A stretch of 64,000 nt of DNA from Novacetimonas pomaceti (GCF_003207955.1 NZ_NOXG01000004.1:1-64000), one strand, 5' to 3'. Shown: positions 17,191-26,285, numbered from the stretch's first letter. Numbers and translations: made by a program. The notes: generated from the letters alone by a model not told the origin.

Positions 17191-18435
17191 ATGACAGTTA
17201 CAGGACCGGAAATGGAAAACACGCCCCCGCGTGGGGGCCGGGATGTTCCGCGTCATCGTTCCGGCCGTCCCGACGCGGCGGCCGCGCGCGGCGACCGGAA
17301 CGATGACGCGTCACCCGGTGGCGCAGCATCCGGCGGCGCGGCCGGGAGGGTGGCGCACGCGGTGTTTCCCGCCCCGATCATCCGCAGGGCGACGGGATTC
17401 ATGCCCGGCACCATGCTGCGCACGCCCGGCGGCGACATGCCGGTCGAAACCCTTGCCCCCGGTGATTTCGTATTGACGGCGCAGGGGCGGATGCGGCGCA
17501 TCTGCTGGATCGGCCCCATCCCGTCCCATGGCGCGGCGGTGGCGCGCGATGGCGCCTATCTGGTCCATATCGCCGCCCATGCCTGCGCCCCGGGACAGCC
17601 GGCGCGCGACATGCTGGTGCTGCCGGACCTGCCGATCGGGCAGTCGGGGCATGACGAGGTACTGGTCCCGGCAAAGCTGCTGACGAATGGCGCGACCCTG
17701 GCGACCCTGCCGACCACCCTGTCGGGCGGGTTCATCGAATGCTGGGGGATCGTGCTGGACCGTCCGTCCGTCCTGCTGGCCAACGCCCTGCCGGTCGGGG
17801 TGGGCGTCGCGCGGGCGGAGGTGGGCGGCCTGCCGCCGATCGTGACGCACGCCCCGGTGGTGTCGGTCCGGCGCGCCCACCTTGCCACCCGGGCGCAGAC
17901 GCTGGGCTGGCGTGTCAGCACCTGCATGGACCTGCATGCGATGGTCGACGGATACCGGGTCGAGGCGACGCGACATCGCGACGGTGTCGCGCGCTTTGCC
18001 TTTCCCGCGCGGGCGCGGCATGTGCGCCTTGTCTCGCGCACGTTCGTCCCGGCCGACTGGTGCGCTTCGGCCGACAGGCGCGCGCTGGGGATCGCGGTGC
18101 GGCGCATCGCCCTGGGGGAGACGCGCCAGACGATGCGCCTCCTCGACCTGGACGACCCGTGCCTCGCCCCCTTTTTCTGGCCGGACGAGGGCACGGAAAA
18201 AGGGACATGGCGGTGGAGCAGGGGCATCCTGACCCTGCCGCGCGGGCTGTGGGGGGATGATCGCGCCGAAGCGTCCGTTACGCTGCTTGTCGAATATGAC
18301 GCGACCGCCAGCCAGTGCTGGGTCATTCCCCCGGCGCCGGCGCGGATCTTCATGCCAGACCATCATGGCGTGTCCCCCCGTCCGTGCCGGCAGGACCGCG
18401 CCCCGGCGCCCGGCGCCCCCGGTCCGGCGGCGTAA
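17191..18435 (+). CDS. Stand-alone Hint-domain protein, apparently degenerate
   Basis: Protein of 414 aa. After a disordered 60-residue Arg/Gly-rich start, residues about 65-215 match the Hint (Hedgehog/intein) domain family common in Acetobacteraceae: a GTMLRTPGGDMPVETLAPGD block, VLTAQGRMRRICWIG, then VLVPAKLLTNGAT. Active Hint domains begin with Cys (C-F-x-x-G-T) and have an S-P-D-H-A-L block; here the first place is GFMPGT and the second is LPDLPI, so the nucleophile and the histidine are missing. A C-terminal region of 200 residues with beta-rich character follows and is not recognised. The start at 17191 has GGGGA 7 bases upstream. Divergent from the LuxR-type gene; its stop is 9 bases from the convergent DUF2272 stop. 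Confidence 0.75.
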   Translation: MTVTGPEMENTPPRGGRDVPRHRSGRPDAAAARGDRNDDASPGGAASGGAAGRVAHAVFPAPIIRRATGFMPGTMLRTPGGDMPVETLAPGDFVLTAQGRMRRICWIGPIPSHGAAVARDGAYLVHIAAHACAPGQPARDMLVLPDLPIGQSGHDEVLVPAKLLTNGATLATLPTTLSGGFIECWGIVLDRPSVLLANALPVGVGVARAEVGGLPPIVTHAPVVSVRRAHLATRAQTLGWRVSTCMDLHAMVDGYRVEATRHRDGVARFAFPARARHVRLVSRTFVPADWCASADRRALGIAVRRIALGETRQTMRLLDLDDPCLAPFFWPDEGTEKGTWRWSRGILTLPRGLWGDDRAEASVTLLVEYDATASQCWVIPPAPARIFMPDHHGVSPRPCRQDRAPAPGAPGPAA

Positions 18436-18444
18436 CGGGGTGGG

Positions 18445-19335
18445 TTATTCGCGTTTCGCCGGGTCGCCGGGGTCGTCGTACAGCACCTGAAGCACCACGC
18501 ACCATGGATAGCGCGGGTCAACGCTGCCGCCGCGCCGTGTCGCCAGCCGCCCGTGCCGGTCCACCGGCACATGGGTCAGGCTGACCGCGTCATCCACGTT
18601 GCCGCCGATGATGCTGATCTGATGGCCAAAGGGCGGGGCGTTGTCATCCATCGCGACCACAAGGCCGCAATGCGCGGGAAAGGGCTGCGCCGTGGGCAGG
18701 TTGGCAAAGCGCACGGCCCTGCTGGCCCCGCGTCCCACGCAGATCAGGTCCCCCATGCGCGGCGCGTAGGAGACGGGATTGCGCGCCCGCACCCCCTTTT
18801 CCGTCCGCGCGGCGGCGGCGTTGATATAGGTGGCGTGGTTGGGGGAATAGGCAAAGCGGTCATTCGCCCCCGCGACCCGCATGACATAGGAAATGAACGC
18901 CGCCGACCAGGCATAGGTGCCGTCATGCACGAAATCGGTGACATGCCCGTTTTCATCATGCTTGCCGGTCCATGCGCTTTCGCGTTCGCCGGGGTCCTGG
19001 CCGATCCACCAGTACTCGCCCACCCGCTGCCACAGTCCGGCGGTCCGTTCCGGCTTGACCGCCGCGATGGTGGGTTCGGGACGCTGTTCGGGGTCGTCAT
19101 CGCTGACGGGCTGTCCGAACATGCGCCATTCCCGCAGCGCGATGGCCACGGTGTTCTGGCGCGTGAAGGGTTCAAAATTCCGTGTGGCGAAATCCGGCAC
19201 ATGCGCATCGACCGCCAGCGGCCCCGCGCCCTGCGCATACTGCGTGACCGGCGTGCCGGCCGGGTGGGAACGTGGGGTGTGGGCGCATGCCGCAAGGCTT
19301 GCGAGAGGCAGCAGGAAAGCGATCTTGCGCAGCAC
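18445..19335 (-). CDS. DUF2272 domain lipoprotein
   Basis: Protein of 296 aa with a lipoprotein signal: LRKIAFLLPLASLAAC, lipobox Cys near residue 17. The start is a GTG at 19335 with GAGGAGA 9 bases upstream, better than the in-frame upstream codons. The body fits DUF2272, with YAWSAAFISYVMRVAG (about 145-160) and a later G-D-L-I-C-V and H-C-G-L-V pattern. The Cys/His placement hints at a papain-like (NlpC/P60-like CHAP) fold, but catalysis is not shown. It probably sits on the periplasmic face of the outer membrane. Confidence 0.8.
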   Translation of the reverse strand: MLRKIAFLLPLASLAACAHTPRSHPAGTPVTQYAQGAGPLAVDAHVPDFATRNFEPFTRQNTVAIALREWRMFGQPVSDDDPEQRPEPTIAAVKPERTAGLWQRVGEYWWIGQDPGERESAWTGKHDENGHVTDFVHDGTYAWSAAFISYVMRVAGANDRFAYSPNHATYINAAAARTEKGVRARNPVSYAPRMGDLICVGRGASRAVRFANLPTAQPFPAHCGLVVAMDDNAPPFGHQISIIGGNVDDAVSLTHVPVDRHGRLATRRGGSVDPRYPWCVVLQVLYDDPGDPAKRE

Positions 19336-19585
19336 GCGGGGTTTCTCCTCGGTCGGGACGGTGCGGGACAGGGCAGGCGCGGGGCATTGCCCGTCCGCCT
19401 TCATCCATACGGCGCGACGCCCGACGCGAAAAGGGGGTGGGGCAGCCATGCGGGCCGGGCCCCCGCCTTGCGATCATGGGCGAAAGGCCCAATTCTGTCA
19501 TGAACGGCGCGGCCATCCCCGCCCGTGACGCCATCATGGCGCGCGGGAGGGTGGTGGCGCGCCCACTGTCAGGAAGGAGCGACGC

Positions 19586-20602
19586 ATGACAGCCGCAACA
19601 ACGGGCACATCGACAACGTCGGACACCATCACCATCGCGGGGCTGAAGCGGCCGGTGGCGCGCATCGCGCTGGGCACGTGGGCCATTGGCGGATGGATGT
19701 GGGGCGGTCCCGACGACCGGCAGGCCATCGCCACGATCCACGAGGCGCTGGAGGTTGGCATCGACCTGATCGACACGGCCCCCGTCTATGGCTTCGGCCA
19801 TTCGGAGGAAGTGGTGGGCGAGGCCCTGTCGGGCGGCCGCCGCGACAAGGTGGCGATCGCAACGAAGGTCGGCCTTGACTGGCATGAGGACCACAAGCCG
19901 TTCCGCAACACGTCCGCCGCGCGGATCAACAAGGAAATCGAGGATTCGCTGCGCCGGCTGCGCACCGACCATATCGACCTGTACCAGGTCCACTGGCCCG
20001 ATACGGCCGTCCCGATGGAAGAGACGGCGCGCGCGCTGGAAAAACTGGTGACGCAGGGCAAGGTACTTGCGCTGGGCGTCAGTAACTTCAGCATTCCGCA
20101 GATCGAGGAATTCCGGAAATTCGCGCCGCTTTCTGCCATCCAGCCGCCGTACAACCTGTTCGAGCGTGAAATCGAGCGCGACATCCTGCCTTATGCCATC
20201 AAGAACCGCCTGGCGGTGCTGGCCTATGGTCCGCTGTGTCGCGGGCTGCTGTCGGGACGCATGACGCCGGAGACGAAGTTCGGCAGTGACGACCTGCGTG
20301 CCAGCGACCCGAAATTCCAGCCGCCGCGCTTTGCGCAGTATCTGGCCGCCGTCGATGCGCTGCGTGATTTCGCGCGGGAACGGTACGGCAAATCCCTGCT
20401 GGCGCTGGCGATCCGCTGGGTTCTGGACCAGGGACCGACGATCGCGCTGTGGGGCGCGCGCAAGCCGCAGCAGATCGAGGGCGTGCGCGACGCGCTGGGC
20501 TGGAGCCTGACGGAACAGGACCGCAAGGATATCGACGCGATCCTGACGCGCACGGTGCGCGATCCGGTGGGGCCGGAATTCATGGCCCCTCCCGGACGGT
20601 AG
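19586..20602 (+). CDS. Aldo/keto reductase
   Basis: Cytoplasmic NADPH-dependent carbonyl reductase family, 338 aa. The catalytic tetrad is complete: D63, Y68 (DTAPVYGFG), K94 (IATKVG) and H136 (YQVHWPD). The order and the GVSNFS block near 167 fit the AKR11/AKR13-type group of general-stress reductases. AAGGAG at 19572-19577 fixes the start. The gene stands alone; copy 4 of the intergenic repeat follows its stop by 40 bases. The substrate cannot be told from sequence. Confidence 0.92.
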   Translation: MTAATTGTSTTSDTITIAGLKRPVARIALGTWAIGGWMWGGPDDRQAIATIHEALEVGIDLIDTAPVYGFGHSEEVVGEALSGGRRDKVAIATKVGLDWHEDHKPFRNTSAARINKEIEDSLRRLRTDHIDLYQVHWPDTAVPMEETARALEKLVTQGKVLALGVSNFSIPQIEEFRKFAPLSAIQPPYNLFEREIERDILPYAIKNRLAVLAYGPLCRGLLSGRMTPETKFGSDDLRASDPKFQPPRFAQYLAAVDALRDFARERYGKSLLALAIRWVLDQGPTIALWGARKPQQIEGVRDALGWSLTEQDRKDIDAILTRTVRDPVGPEFMAPPGR

Positions 20603-20641
20603 GAGTTGAATGAACGGGTCCGCCAAAGACCTGAAATCATG

Positions 20642-20720
20642 AAAGTTTTTGGTGAAGCTTTTTGCAAAAAGCTTCACGGAACGTCGCCCTTTTAAATAAA
20701 AGGCGACACCCAAAAACTTT
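20642..20720 (+). repeat. Intergenic double-hairpin repeat, copy 4
   Basis: AAAGTTTTTGGTG, hairpin GAAGCTTTTTGCAAAAAGCTTC, second hairpin around CGCCCTTTTAAATAAAAGGCG, then CACCCAAAAACTTT. Lies between the convergent aldo/keto reductase gene and the small secreted-protein gene. Confidence 0.9.
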
Positions 20721-20776
20721 CATCTTTTATCAACAGTCTGTTTCCAGACAGCCACCGGACATGAGGCCCGGGGGGA

Positions 20777-21178
20777 TCAGCGGAAGCTGTCATCCCCGCC
20801 CATGTCCCGCCCGCTGGTCTGCGAGGACGAGCGCCATGCCCCGTGCGAGACCATGCACTGGGCATAGAAACGGCTGTGGTCGTTGCGGTTCATGGACATC
20901 CGGTTGCTGTTGGCGGTGGAATACATCCCCATGGCGGAGGTCGTCTCGCACACCTGGGCGACCTTGATGTATTCCGGGCTTTTCCTGTCCATCGCCACCT
21001 GGTAGCCCGAAACGTTGCCATAGGGCGATGGCGCGTGGGACCGGCGCGGGATGTGGAAACTGTGATCCTTCGCATGGGCCGTGACCGGCGCCATGACCGG
21101 TGCCGCGACCGGCAGCAGCCCGGCGGCCAGCATCGCGGGCGCAAGGGCGCGGCGCAAGGACAGGGGCAGGAGTTTCAT
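20777..21178 (-). CDS. Small secreted protein, unknown function
   Basis: Protein of 133 aa; I do not recognise the family. A signal peptide (MKLLPLSLRRALAPAMLAAG, cleavage near AHAKD) is clear, and AAGGAG 9 bases before the ATG at 21178 decides the start over a longer frame. The mature part is rich in Ser, Met, Asn and Arg with two Cys (VCETTS and QCMVSH), which could form one disulfide. It lies downstream of the Na+/H+ antiporter gene, 92 bases from its stop, on the same strand. Confidence 0.7.
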   Translation of the reverse strand: MKLLPLSLRRALAPAMLAAGLLPVAAPVMAPVTAHAKDHSFHIPRRSHAPSPYGNVSGYQVAMDRKSPEYIKVAQVCETTSAMGMYSTANSNRMSMNRNDHSRFYAQCMVSHGAWRSSSQTSGRDMGGDDSFR

Positions 21179-21269
21179 CGGACGGGTCTCCTTCATGGTC
21201 GGCGCGACGGGCGCATCGTGGCAGGCCCGGCGCTGTCCGCGTGCATTACGATGCGATGATGGCGCGGCG

Positions 21270-22994
21270 CTAGTGCGTGGCAACGGCGGGCGAATGGTTT
21301 TCGGCCTGCTGGCGTGGCAGGGAATGAGCCTCGATCTGGAGTTCCTGTTCGATGAAATCAAGCTCCTGGTTGATGGTGGCCTCCGTCTCGTCATTGATGC
21401 GGCGCTGCATCACGCGCAGGTGCAGGCGTTCGCGCATGTGGCGGATGACGTGGAAGCGCAGCGCCAGCTCGGCGCGTTTTTCGCGGATGGCCGTGGCGCG
21501 GATGCCGTTCTGCGCTGCGGCGGAATTGTCCAGCCGCTTCAGGGTGTCCTGATATTCATGCAGAAGGCGCGAAATCGCCTCCTGCTTCAGGTCGATCGTC
21601 TCCTCGTCCGCGTCGTGGTCGATTTCATGATGCGCCAGCGCCGCCTGTTCGGCATGCAGCGTCTGCACCGCCGTCTGGGCCAGTTCGATGCGCATGGCGT
21701 CGAGTTCACGCAGGCTGGGGTCGTCCTCGTCAGCCTGCATCCCCGCCATCAGCGGCGGCATCGCAAGGCTGGCGAGCACGAGGGAGCAGATGATGACCCC
21801 CGCCGCCAGCGTCACCAGCAGGTCGCGGCCGGGAAACCCCGGCGATGTCGCGGTCGCGATCGGCAGCGACAGGATCGCCGCCAGCGTGATGGCCCCGCGC
21901 GTGCCCGCCACCGTCATGATCAGTACCGTGCGGGCCGAAGGGATGACCGTCTCGCGGTGGCGGACATGCGCGAACAGACGCCGCGCGGTGATGGAAATCC
22001 AGATCCAGATAAAGCGCATCGTGCTCATCGCAAGCTGGATGGCGATGATCGCAAGGATCAGGAACCATGGCGAAACCCCGCCGGCGCGCGCGATATGCGC
22101 GCCTTCGGTCACGAGGTCGGGCAACTGCAGCCCCAGCAGGAGGAAGATGACCGCGTTGAAGGTGAAATTGACCATGTCCCATACGGTCGTGGCCTTCAGG
22201 CGGGTTTCGGTGCGTGCCTCGTTCATCACGCCGGTGAACTTCACCGTCATGCCCCCCGCCACGGCGGCAAGGATGCCCGAACAGTCCGCCGCGTCCGCGA
22301 TCAGGTAGATCGCGAACGGCAGCATCATCGCCAGCGTGATGTGCGTCGGCGGGTCGTCATAGCCGCGCACCAGCAGCACATGTTCCGCCCGGCATGCCGC
22401 CCATGCGATCAGCACCCCCATGATGATGCCGCCCGCCGACATGAACATGAAGCTGCCGAGTGCCTGCTGGAAGGAGAAGATGCCCGTCATCGCGGCGGCC
22501 ACCGCGAATTTGAAGCACACCAGCCCCGATGCGTCGTTGAGCAGCGCCTCCCCATGCAGGATGTGGACCACGCGGGCGGGGGCGCGCCCGCCCTCGATCA
22601 TGCTGCCGACGGACACGGCGTCGGTGGGCGACATCACGGCCGCCAGCGCGAACGCGGCCGGCAGCGCGATGGGCGGGATCATCCAGTGGATGAAATACCC
22701 GCACCCCAGCGTCGTGAACACCACCAGCCCCAGCGCCAGCATGATGATGACGTTGCGCAGTTCCCCGAATTCGCGCATCGGCATGCGATAGGCGTCGGCA
22801 TACAGCAACGGCGGGATGAACAGCAGCAGGAACATGTCGGGGTCGAACCCGATTTTCAGCCCCGCAAGCGCCGCGATGGCCCCGATCGCGATCTGGATCA
22901 GTGGAAGCGGGACAGGAATGCGTCCAATACGTGAAATCAGGCTGCTGATGCCACTAACCGTCAGTAACGCCAGCGTAAGGAAGACAACATGCAT
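21270..22994 (-). CDS. Na+/H+ antiporter, CPA1 (NhaP/YjcE-like)
   Basis: Inner-membrane cation/proton exchanger of 574 aa. About ten to twelve hydrophobic segments fill residues 1-400. The ion-binding signatures of the family are present: SPTDAVSV in the fifth helix region and EALLNDASGLV in the sixth, where the Asn-Asp pair carries ions. The last 150 residues are a soluble alpha-helical tail rich in Glu and Arg with coiled-coil character. It keeps Na+ or pH in balance at the expense of proton flow. The start at 22994 puts the first helix at the N-terminus. Confidence 0.9.
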   Translation of the reverse strand: MHVVFLTLALLTVSGISSLISRIGRIPVPLPLIQIAIGAIAALAGLKIGFDPDMFLLLFIPPLLYADAYRMPMREFGELRNVIIMLALGLVVFTTLGCGYFIHWMIPPIALPAAFALAAVMSPTDAVSVGSMIEGGRAPARVVHILHGEALLNDASGLVCFKFAVAAAMTGIFSFQQALGSFMFMSAGGIIMGVLIAWAACRAEHVLLVRGYDDPPTHITLAMMLPFAIYLIADAADCSGILAAVAGGMTVKFTGVMNEARTETRLKATTVWDMVNFTFNAVIFLLLGLQLPDLVTEGAHIARAGGVSPWFLILAIIAIQLAMSTMRFIWIWISITARRLFAHVRHRETVIPSARTVLIMTVAGTRGAITLAAILSLPIATATSPGFPGRDLLVTLAAGVIICSLVLASLAMPPLMAGMQADEDDPSLRELDAMRIELAQTAVQTLHAEQAALAHHEIDHDADEETIDLKQEAISRLLHEYQDTLKRLDNSAAAQNGIRATAIREKRAELALRFHVIRHMRERLHLRVMQRRINDETEATINQELDFIEQELQIEAHSLPRQQAENHSPAVATH

Positions 22995-23170
22995 ATCGGA
23001 GGCATATCTTTTATATTGCTATTTTTCGCCCGAAAATAAAATAATACCGGCGCGAAGTAAAACCACAAAAGATTTATTTTCATCCGGAGGTGGAATGTTA
23101 TTTTCATCTACCTGATATGCACCCGTCAGTATCCTGCGCCGGTCGCGCGCGGTTTTGCCCGCGTCCTTCA
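22995..23170. other. AT-rich divergent region between antiporter and cbpA
   Basis: Bases 23000-23110 are far more AT-rich than the surroundings and should hold the antiporter promoter on the minus strand. On the plus strand GGAGGTGGA stands right before an ATG at 23096 that opens a six-codon frame (MLFSST, stop at 23114-23116); whether it is translated is unknown. No longer gene is supported. Confidence 0.4.
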
Positions 23171-23199
23171 TTGACCGGGGGGCATGGGCTTCCCATTAT
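23171..23199 (+). promoter_or_regulatory. Promoter candidate for cbpA-cbpM
   Basis: TTGACC (23171-23176) and CATTAT (23194-23199) are 17 bases apart, about 100 bases before the cbpA start. The CCCATTAT string could also serve a heat-shock sigma factor, which would fit a DnaJ-type gene; the two readings cannot be separated here. Confidence 0.35.
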
Positions 23200-23298
23200 C
23201 AGATAATGAATGACCGTCTGGCAGGCACGGCGGGGTCCGCCTGTCGCGCGGTCCGGAATTGCCATGTTCGGCCCGACCCGGAGGAATGACACCCAGCC

Positions 23299-24225
23299 GT
23301 GAGTAAAGATCCATATGACGTACTTGGCGTGGCGCGCACCGCCAGCCAGGATGAAATCCGCAAGGCCTACCGCAAGCTGGCCAAGAAGCATCACCCTGAC
23401 CTCAATCCCGGCGACAAGGCCGCGGAAGAGAGTTTCAAGGCGGTGGGGGCCGCGCATGCGCTGCTGTCCGACCCGGAACAGCGCGCGCGCTTCGACCGTG
23501 GCGAAATCGACGCGGAGGGGCAGGAACGCGGCTTCCCCGGCGGCGGTGGCGGCTATCGCGGCCATGCGGAGGGCGCGCAGGGTCATTTCTATGGTGGCGG
23601 CCAGTTTTCCGAGGATGACCTTGGCGACATCTTCGGCGGCATGTTCGGGCAGCGCGGCGGTTTCCGCCGCCGTCCGCAGGGCCCGATGAAGGGGGAGGAC
23701 CGCCAGTACTCCCTGACCGTCAGCTTCCTTGATTCCGTCAATGGCGGCACGTCGCGCGTGACCCTGCCGGGCGGCGGGACGCTGGATGTGAAGATCCCGC
23801 CGGGGATCGAGGACGGACAGGTGCTGCGCCTGCGTGGCAAGGGGGACGAGGGATATCAGGGCGGCCCTGCGGGCGACGCGCTGATTTCCATCTCCGTCGC
23901 GCCGGACCCGAATTACATCCGCGATGGCAACGATATCCGCTCCACCCTGCCGATTGACGTAAAGACGGCGGTGCTGGGCGGCAGCATCACGGTTCCCACC
24001 CCTGCCGGCCCGGTCAAGATGAACGTGCCCGCCCATTCCGACACCGGCAGCGTGCTGCGCCTGCGTGGTCGCGGGGTCAAGGCGCATGGCGGACAGGAAG
24101 CCGGCAACCTGTATGTCAAACTGCAGGTGACCATCGGCAAGACGGACGAGGCGTTCGAGGACTTCCTCAAATCGTGGACCCCGCCCGGGGCGAAGGATGG
24201 CAAGAGCGGGGGCGGTGCGTCATGA
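23299..24225 (+). CDS. cbpA: DnaJ-family co-chaperone CbpA
   Basis: J-domain protein of 308 aa that stimulates the ATPase of DnaK. The J domain (1-70) has the HPD tripeptide in KKHHPDLNPGDKAAEE. A Gly/Phe-rich linker (about 75-115) follows, then the two beta-sandwich substrate-binding domains of class II J proteins (from about 120). The zinc-finger CxxCxGxG repeats of DnaJ are absent, as in CbpA. The start is a GTG at 23299 with GGAGGA rather far upstream (about 15 bases). The stop overlaps cbpM by four bases. Confidence 0.92.
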   Translation: MSKDPYDVLGVARTASQDEIRKAYRKLAKKHHPDLNPGDKAAEESFKAVGAAHALLSDPEQRARFDRGEIDAEGQERGFPGGGGGYRGHAEGAQGHFYGGGQFSEDDLGDIFGGMFGQRGGFRRRPQGPMKGEDRQYSLTVSFLDSVNGGTSRVTLPGGGTLDVKIPPGIEDGQVLRLRGKGDEGYQGGPAGDALISISVAPDPNYIRDGNDIRSTLPIDVKTAVLGGSITVPTPAGPVKMNVPAHSDTGSVLRLRGRGVKAHGGQEAGNLYVKLQVTIGKTDEAFEDFLKSWTPPGAKDGKSGGGAS

Positions 24226-24551
24226 TCACGTTCGAGACCCTGTGCGTGCGGGTCGGCAATGTCCCGCCCGACGAAATCCAGCACTGGATCGACAGCGAAT
24301 GGCTGCGACCCGAAGGGGTGCGGGGACATTACCTGTTCCGCGAAATTGACGAGGCCCGTGCCATCCTGATCCGCGAGCTGCGCCATGATTTCGGCGTGAA
24401 CGAGGAAGGCGTGCCGATCGTGCTGTCGCTGCTCGATCAGCTTTATGCCTCCCGCCGCCAGATGCTGCGCCTGCGCGAGGCGCTGAGCGTGCCGCGCGAA
24501 AACGAACTGCGCAGCAAGCTGCGTGGCCTGCTGGGCATGACCCCGGAATAG
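24222..24551 (+). CDS. cbpM: Chaperone modulator CbpM
   Basis: Small protein of 109 aa that in E. coli binds the J domain of CbpA and blocks its activity. The MerR-like winged-helix start is visible (TLCVRVGNVPPDEIQHWIDS, then WLRPEG), and a leucine-rich helix near the end (PIVLSLLDQLYASRRQMLRL) fits the family. The ATGA overlap with cbpA makes the pair translationally coupled, which fits partners that act together. Confidence 0.88.
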   Translation: MITFETLCVRVGNVPPDEIQHWIDSEWLRPEGVRGHYLFREIDEARAILIRELRHDFGVNEEGVPIVLSLLDQLYASRRQMLRLREALSVPRENELRSKLRGLLGMTPE

Positions 24552-24639
24552 GCCGTCGCAAAACGCCGCCGTTCAGGCGCGGATCGCCTGACTGTTTCCT
24601 CCCGTGGCGGCCTGTCGCCGGTTTCGCGCGGGGGAGACG

Positions 24640-24678
24640 AAAAACCCCGGCCTGCGGATGCAGGGCCGGGGTTTTTTT
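24640..24678. terminator. Bidirectional intrinsic terminator
   Basis: AAAACCCCGGCC and GGCCGGGGTTTT form a very strong stem with T tract on the plus strand and A tract (T on the minus strand) before it. It lies between the convergent cbpM and small secreted-protein genes and can serve both. Confidence 0.92.
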
Positions 24679-24700
24679 CATCCATGATGCGGGCGGCGGG

Positions 24701-25126
24701 TCAGTCCGCGCGGCTCAGCGGCAGGTTCAGCACCTGTCCGGGCTTCTTGCCCTTCATCTTGAGGACCGCGCTGTTCTGGGAGACGAGGGTGAAGGTCGTC
24801 TGCGGATTGTCGTCGAGCGAGGTCAGCGTCGTGCCGTTTTCCTGCTTCAGCACGATGGTGCGCCCCGCCAGTCCCGTCACCTTTTCCAGCGGGGGCGACA
24901 GTTTCAGGCCCAGCCGTGCCGCCGCGCCGGTTTCCTTGTTCTGCGCCGTGATCGTCAGCGGCTCGATGCCCAGCGACGACCACGGGCCGGCGAAATCGCT
25001 GATGGCATAGGACGAGGGCGCCTCGGGGGCGGCGGCCGGTGCCGGTGCCGCCATGGCAGGCACGGACGCAAGCGCGCCCGTCAGGGTGCACAGCGTCAGG
25101 GCGGCGCTACGAAGTGATTTCATCAT
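24701..25126 (-). CDS. Small secreted protein, unknown function
   Basis: Protein of 141 aa, family not recognised. The first 26 residues are a signal peptide (MMKSLRSAALTLCTLTGALA, cleavage near AMAAP). The mature part is an Ala/Pro stretch followed by a beta-rich domain that ends in a Lys-Lys-Pro-Gly block. It reads as a single-domain periplasmic protein. The frame extends to 25360 but the ATG at 25126 fits the signal peptide; ribosome binding is weak (GGGAA). It uses the strong terminator at 24640. Confidence 0.65.
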   Translation of the reverse strand: MMKSLRSAALTLCTLTGALASVPAMAAPAPAAAPEAPSSYAISDFAGPWSSLGIEPLTITAQNKETGAAARLGLKLSPPLEKVTGLAGRTIVLKQENGTTLTSLDDNPQTTFTLVSQNSAVLKMKGKKPGQVLNLPLSRAD

Positions 25127-25496
25127 TGGATACTCATTCCCAACCTCAATAATGCCCCCACAATGACGGGCGCGTCGCCATCGGGCAAGGCGGCATGTCG
25201 GCACGGTTCCGGCATGCCGGATGGGACCTTTGGGGAATATTTCATGCCCGTGTATTCGCCTTGCGAGTATTTCCGCGAATATTTTGCCTTTACCGGGCAC
25301 GGGATCCCGGCCCGTGTCCCGGCGCAGGCGACGATGGGGAAAGCGGGGAGGTAGGTCCATATTTTTTATATATGGAAAACGCTGTAAATATATATTGGAC
25401 GATTGGATCAGGCTGCCTCACCATCTGCGCACATACGGAATTATCCGGCTCCCGACCCGCAGGCGGGACGCCGTGAACTGATGCGGGAGAGATGGT
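25127..25496. other. Regulatory gap before the acetoin genes
   Basis: No gene is supported in these 370 bases. Bases 25358-25400 are strikingly AT-rich and contain the inverted repeat CCATAT-N7-ATATGG at 25357-25375. The promoter of the acetolactate decarboxylase gene on the plus strand and that of the small secreted-protein gene on the minus strand should both lie here. Confidence 0.4.
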
Positions 25497-26285
25497 TTGA
25501 AATTCAGATGCCAATCGGTCGGTGACATCGATTCCCGGTCCGGCGCGCTGGGCGGCGCGGCGGATCTCGGGCCCCGTCGCAACAGGCTGTACCAGACCTC
25601 CACCATGGCGGCGCTGCTTGACGCCGTCTATGACGGGGAAACCACGCTCGACGAACTGCTGGTGCATGGCAATTTCGGGCTGGGGACCTTCAACGCCCTC
25701 GATGGCGAGATGATCGTCAATGACAGCGTGGTCCACCAGTTCCGCGCCGATGGACAGGCCGGACGCGTTCCGGGTTCGCTCAAGACGCCATTCGCGTGCG
25801 TGACCTTCTTCCAGCCGGAAAAGGAATGCGTGATCGACACGCCGTGCGACAAGGAAGGCTTCGAGGAGATCGTCAACCGCCTGGTGGACAATCCCAACCT
25901 GTTCGCCGCCGTGCGTTTCACCGGCATCTTCGATCGCGTGGAAACGCGCACGGTCTTCTGCCAGTGCCGCCCCTATCCCCCCATGCTCGACGTCGTCAGC
26001 CGCCAGCCGACGATGCAGCTTGGCACCGCGACGGGCACGATGCTGGGCTTCCGCACACCACCTTACATGCAGGGTGTCAATGTCGCGGGCTATCACCTGC
26101 ATTTCCTGACCGAGGACGGCAGGCGCGGCGGCCATGTGACCGATTACCGCGTCCGTCAGGGCCGGCTGGAGGTCGGGGTGATTTCCGATGTGGAAATCCA
26201 GCTTCCGCGCACGGAACAGTTCGCAAAGGCGAACCTGTCGCCCGAAAACATCCATGAAGCCATTCGCGTGGCAGAAGGCGGGTAA
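25497..26285 (+). CDS. budA: Alpha-acetolactate decarboxylase
   Basis: Zinc enzyme of 262 aa that turns 2-acetolactate into acetoin. The zinc ligands are H200, H202 and H213 in NVAGYHLHFLTEDGRRGGH, and E71 lies in the conserved ALDGEM block after HGNFGLGTFN (57-66). The start is a TTG at 25497 with GGGAG about 8 bases upstream; the two nearby ATGs are in other frames and stop at once, and the first in-frame ATG (residue 37) would cut into the conserved LYQTSTMAAL block. Acetolactate synthase follows 95 bases downstream, so the two make acetoin from pyruvate in sequence. Confidence 0.93.
   Translation: MKFRCQSVGDIDSRSGALGGAADLGPRRNRLYQTSTMAALLDAVYDGETTLDELLVHGNFGLGTFNALDGEMIVNDSVVHQFRADGQAGRVPGSLKTPFACVTFFQPEKECVIDTPCDKEGFEEIVNRLVDNPNLFAAVRFTGIFDRVETRTVFCQCRPYPPMLDVVSRQPTMQLGTATGTMLGFRTPPYMQGVNVAGYHLHFLTEDGRRGGHVTDYRVRQGRLEVGVISDVEIQLPRTEQFAKANLSPENIHEAIRVAEGG

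Noticed and set aside
25380..25420. A sigma-70 promoter for budA in the AT-rich stretch
   Set aside because: Several TATA-like strings occur but none has a -35 box at 16-18 bases that stands out, so no promoter was annotated.
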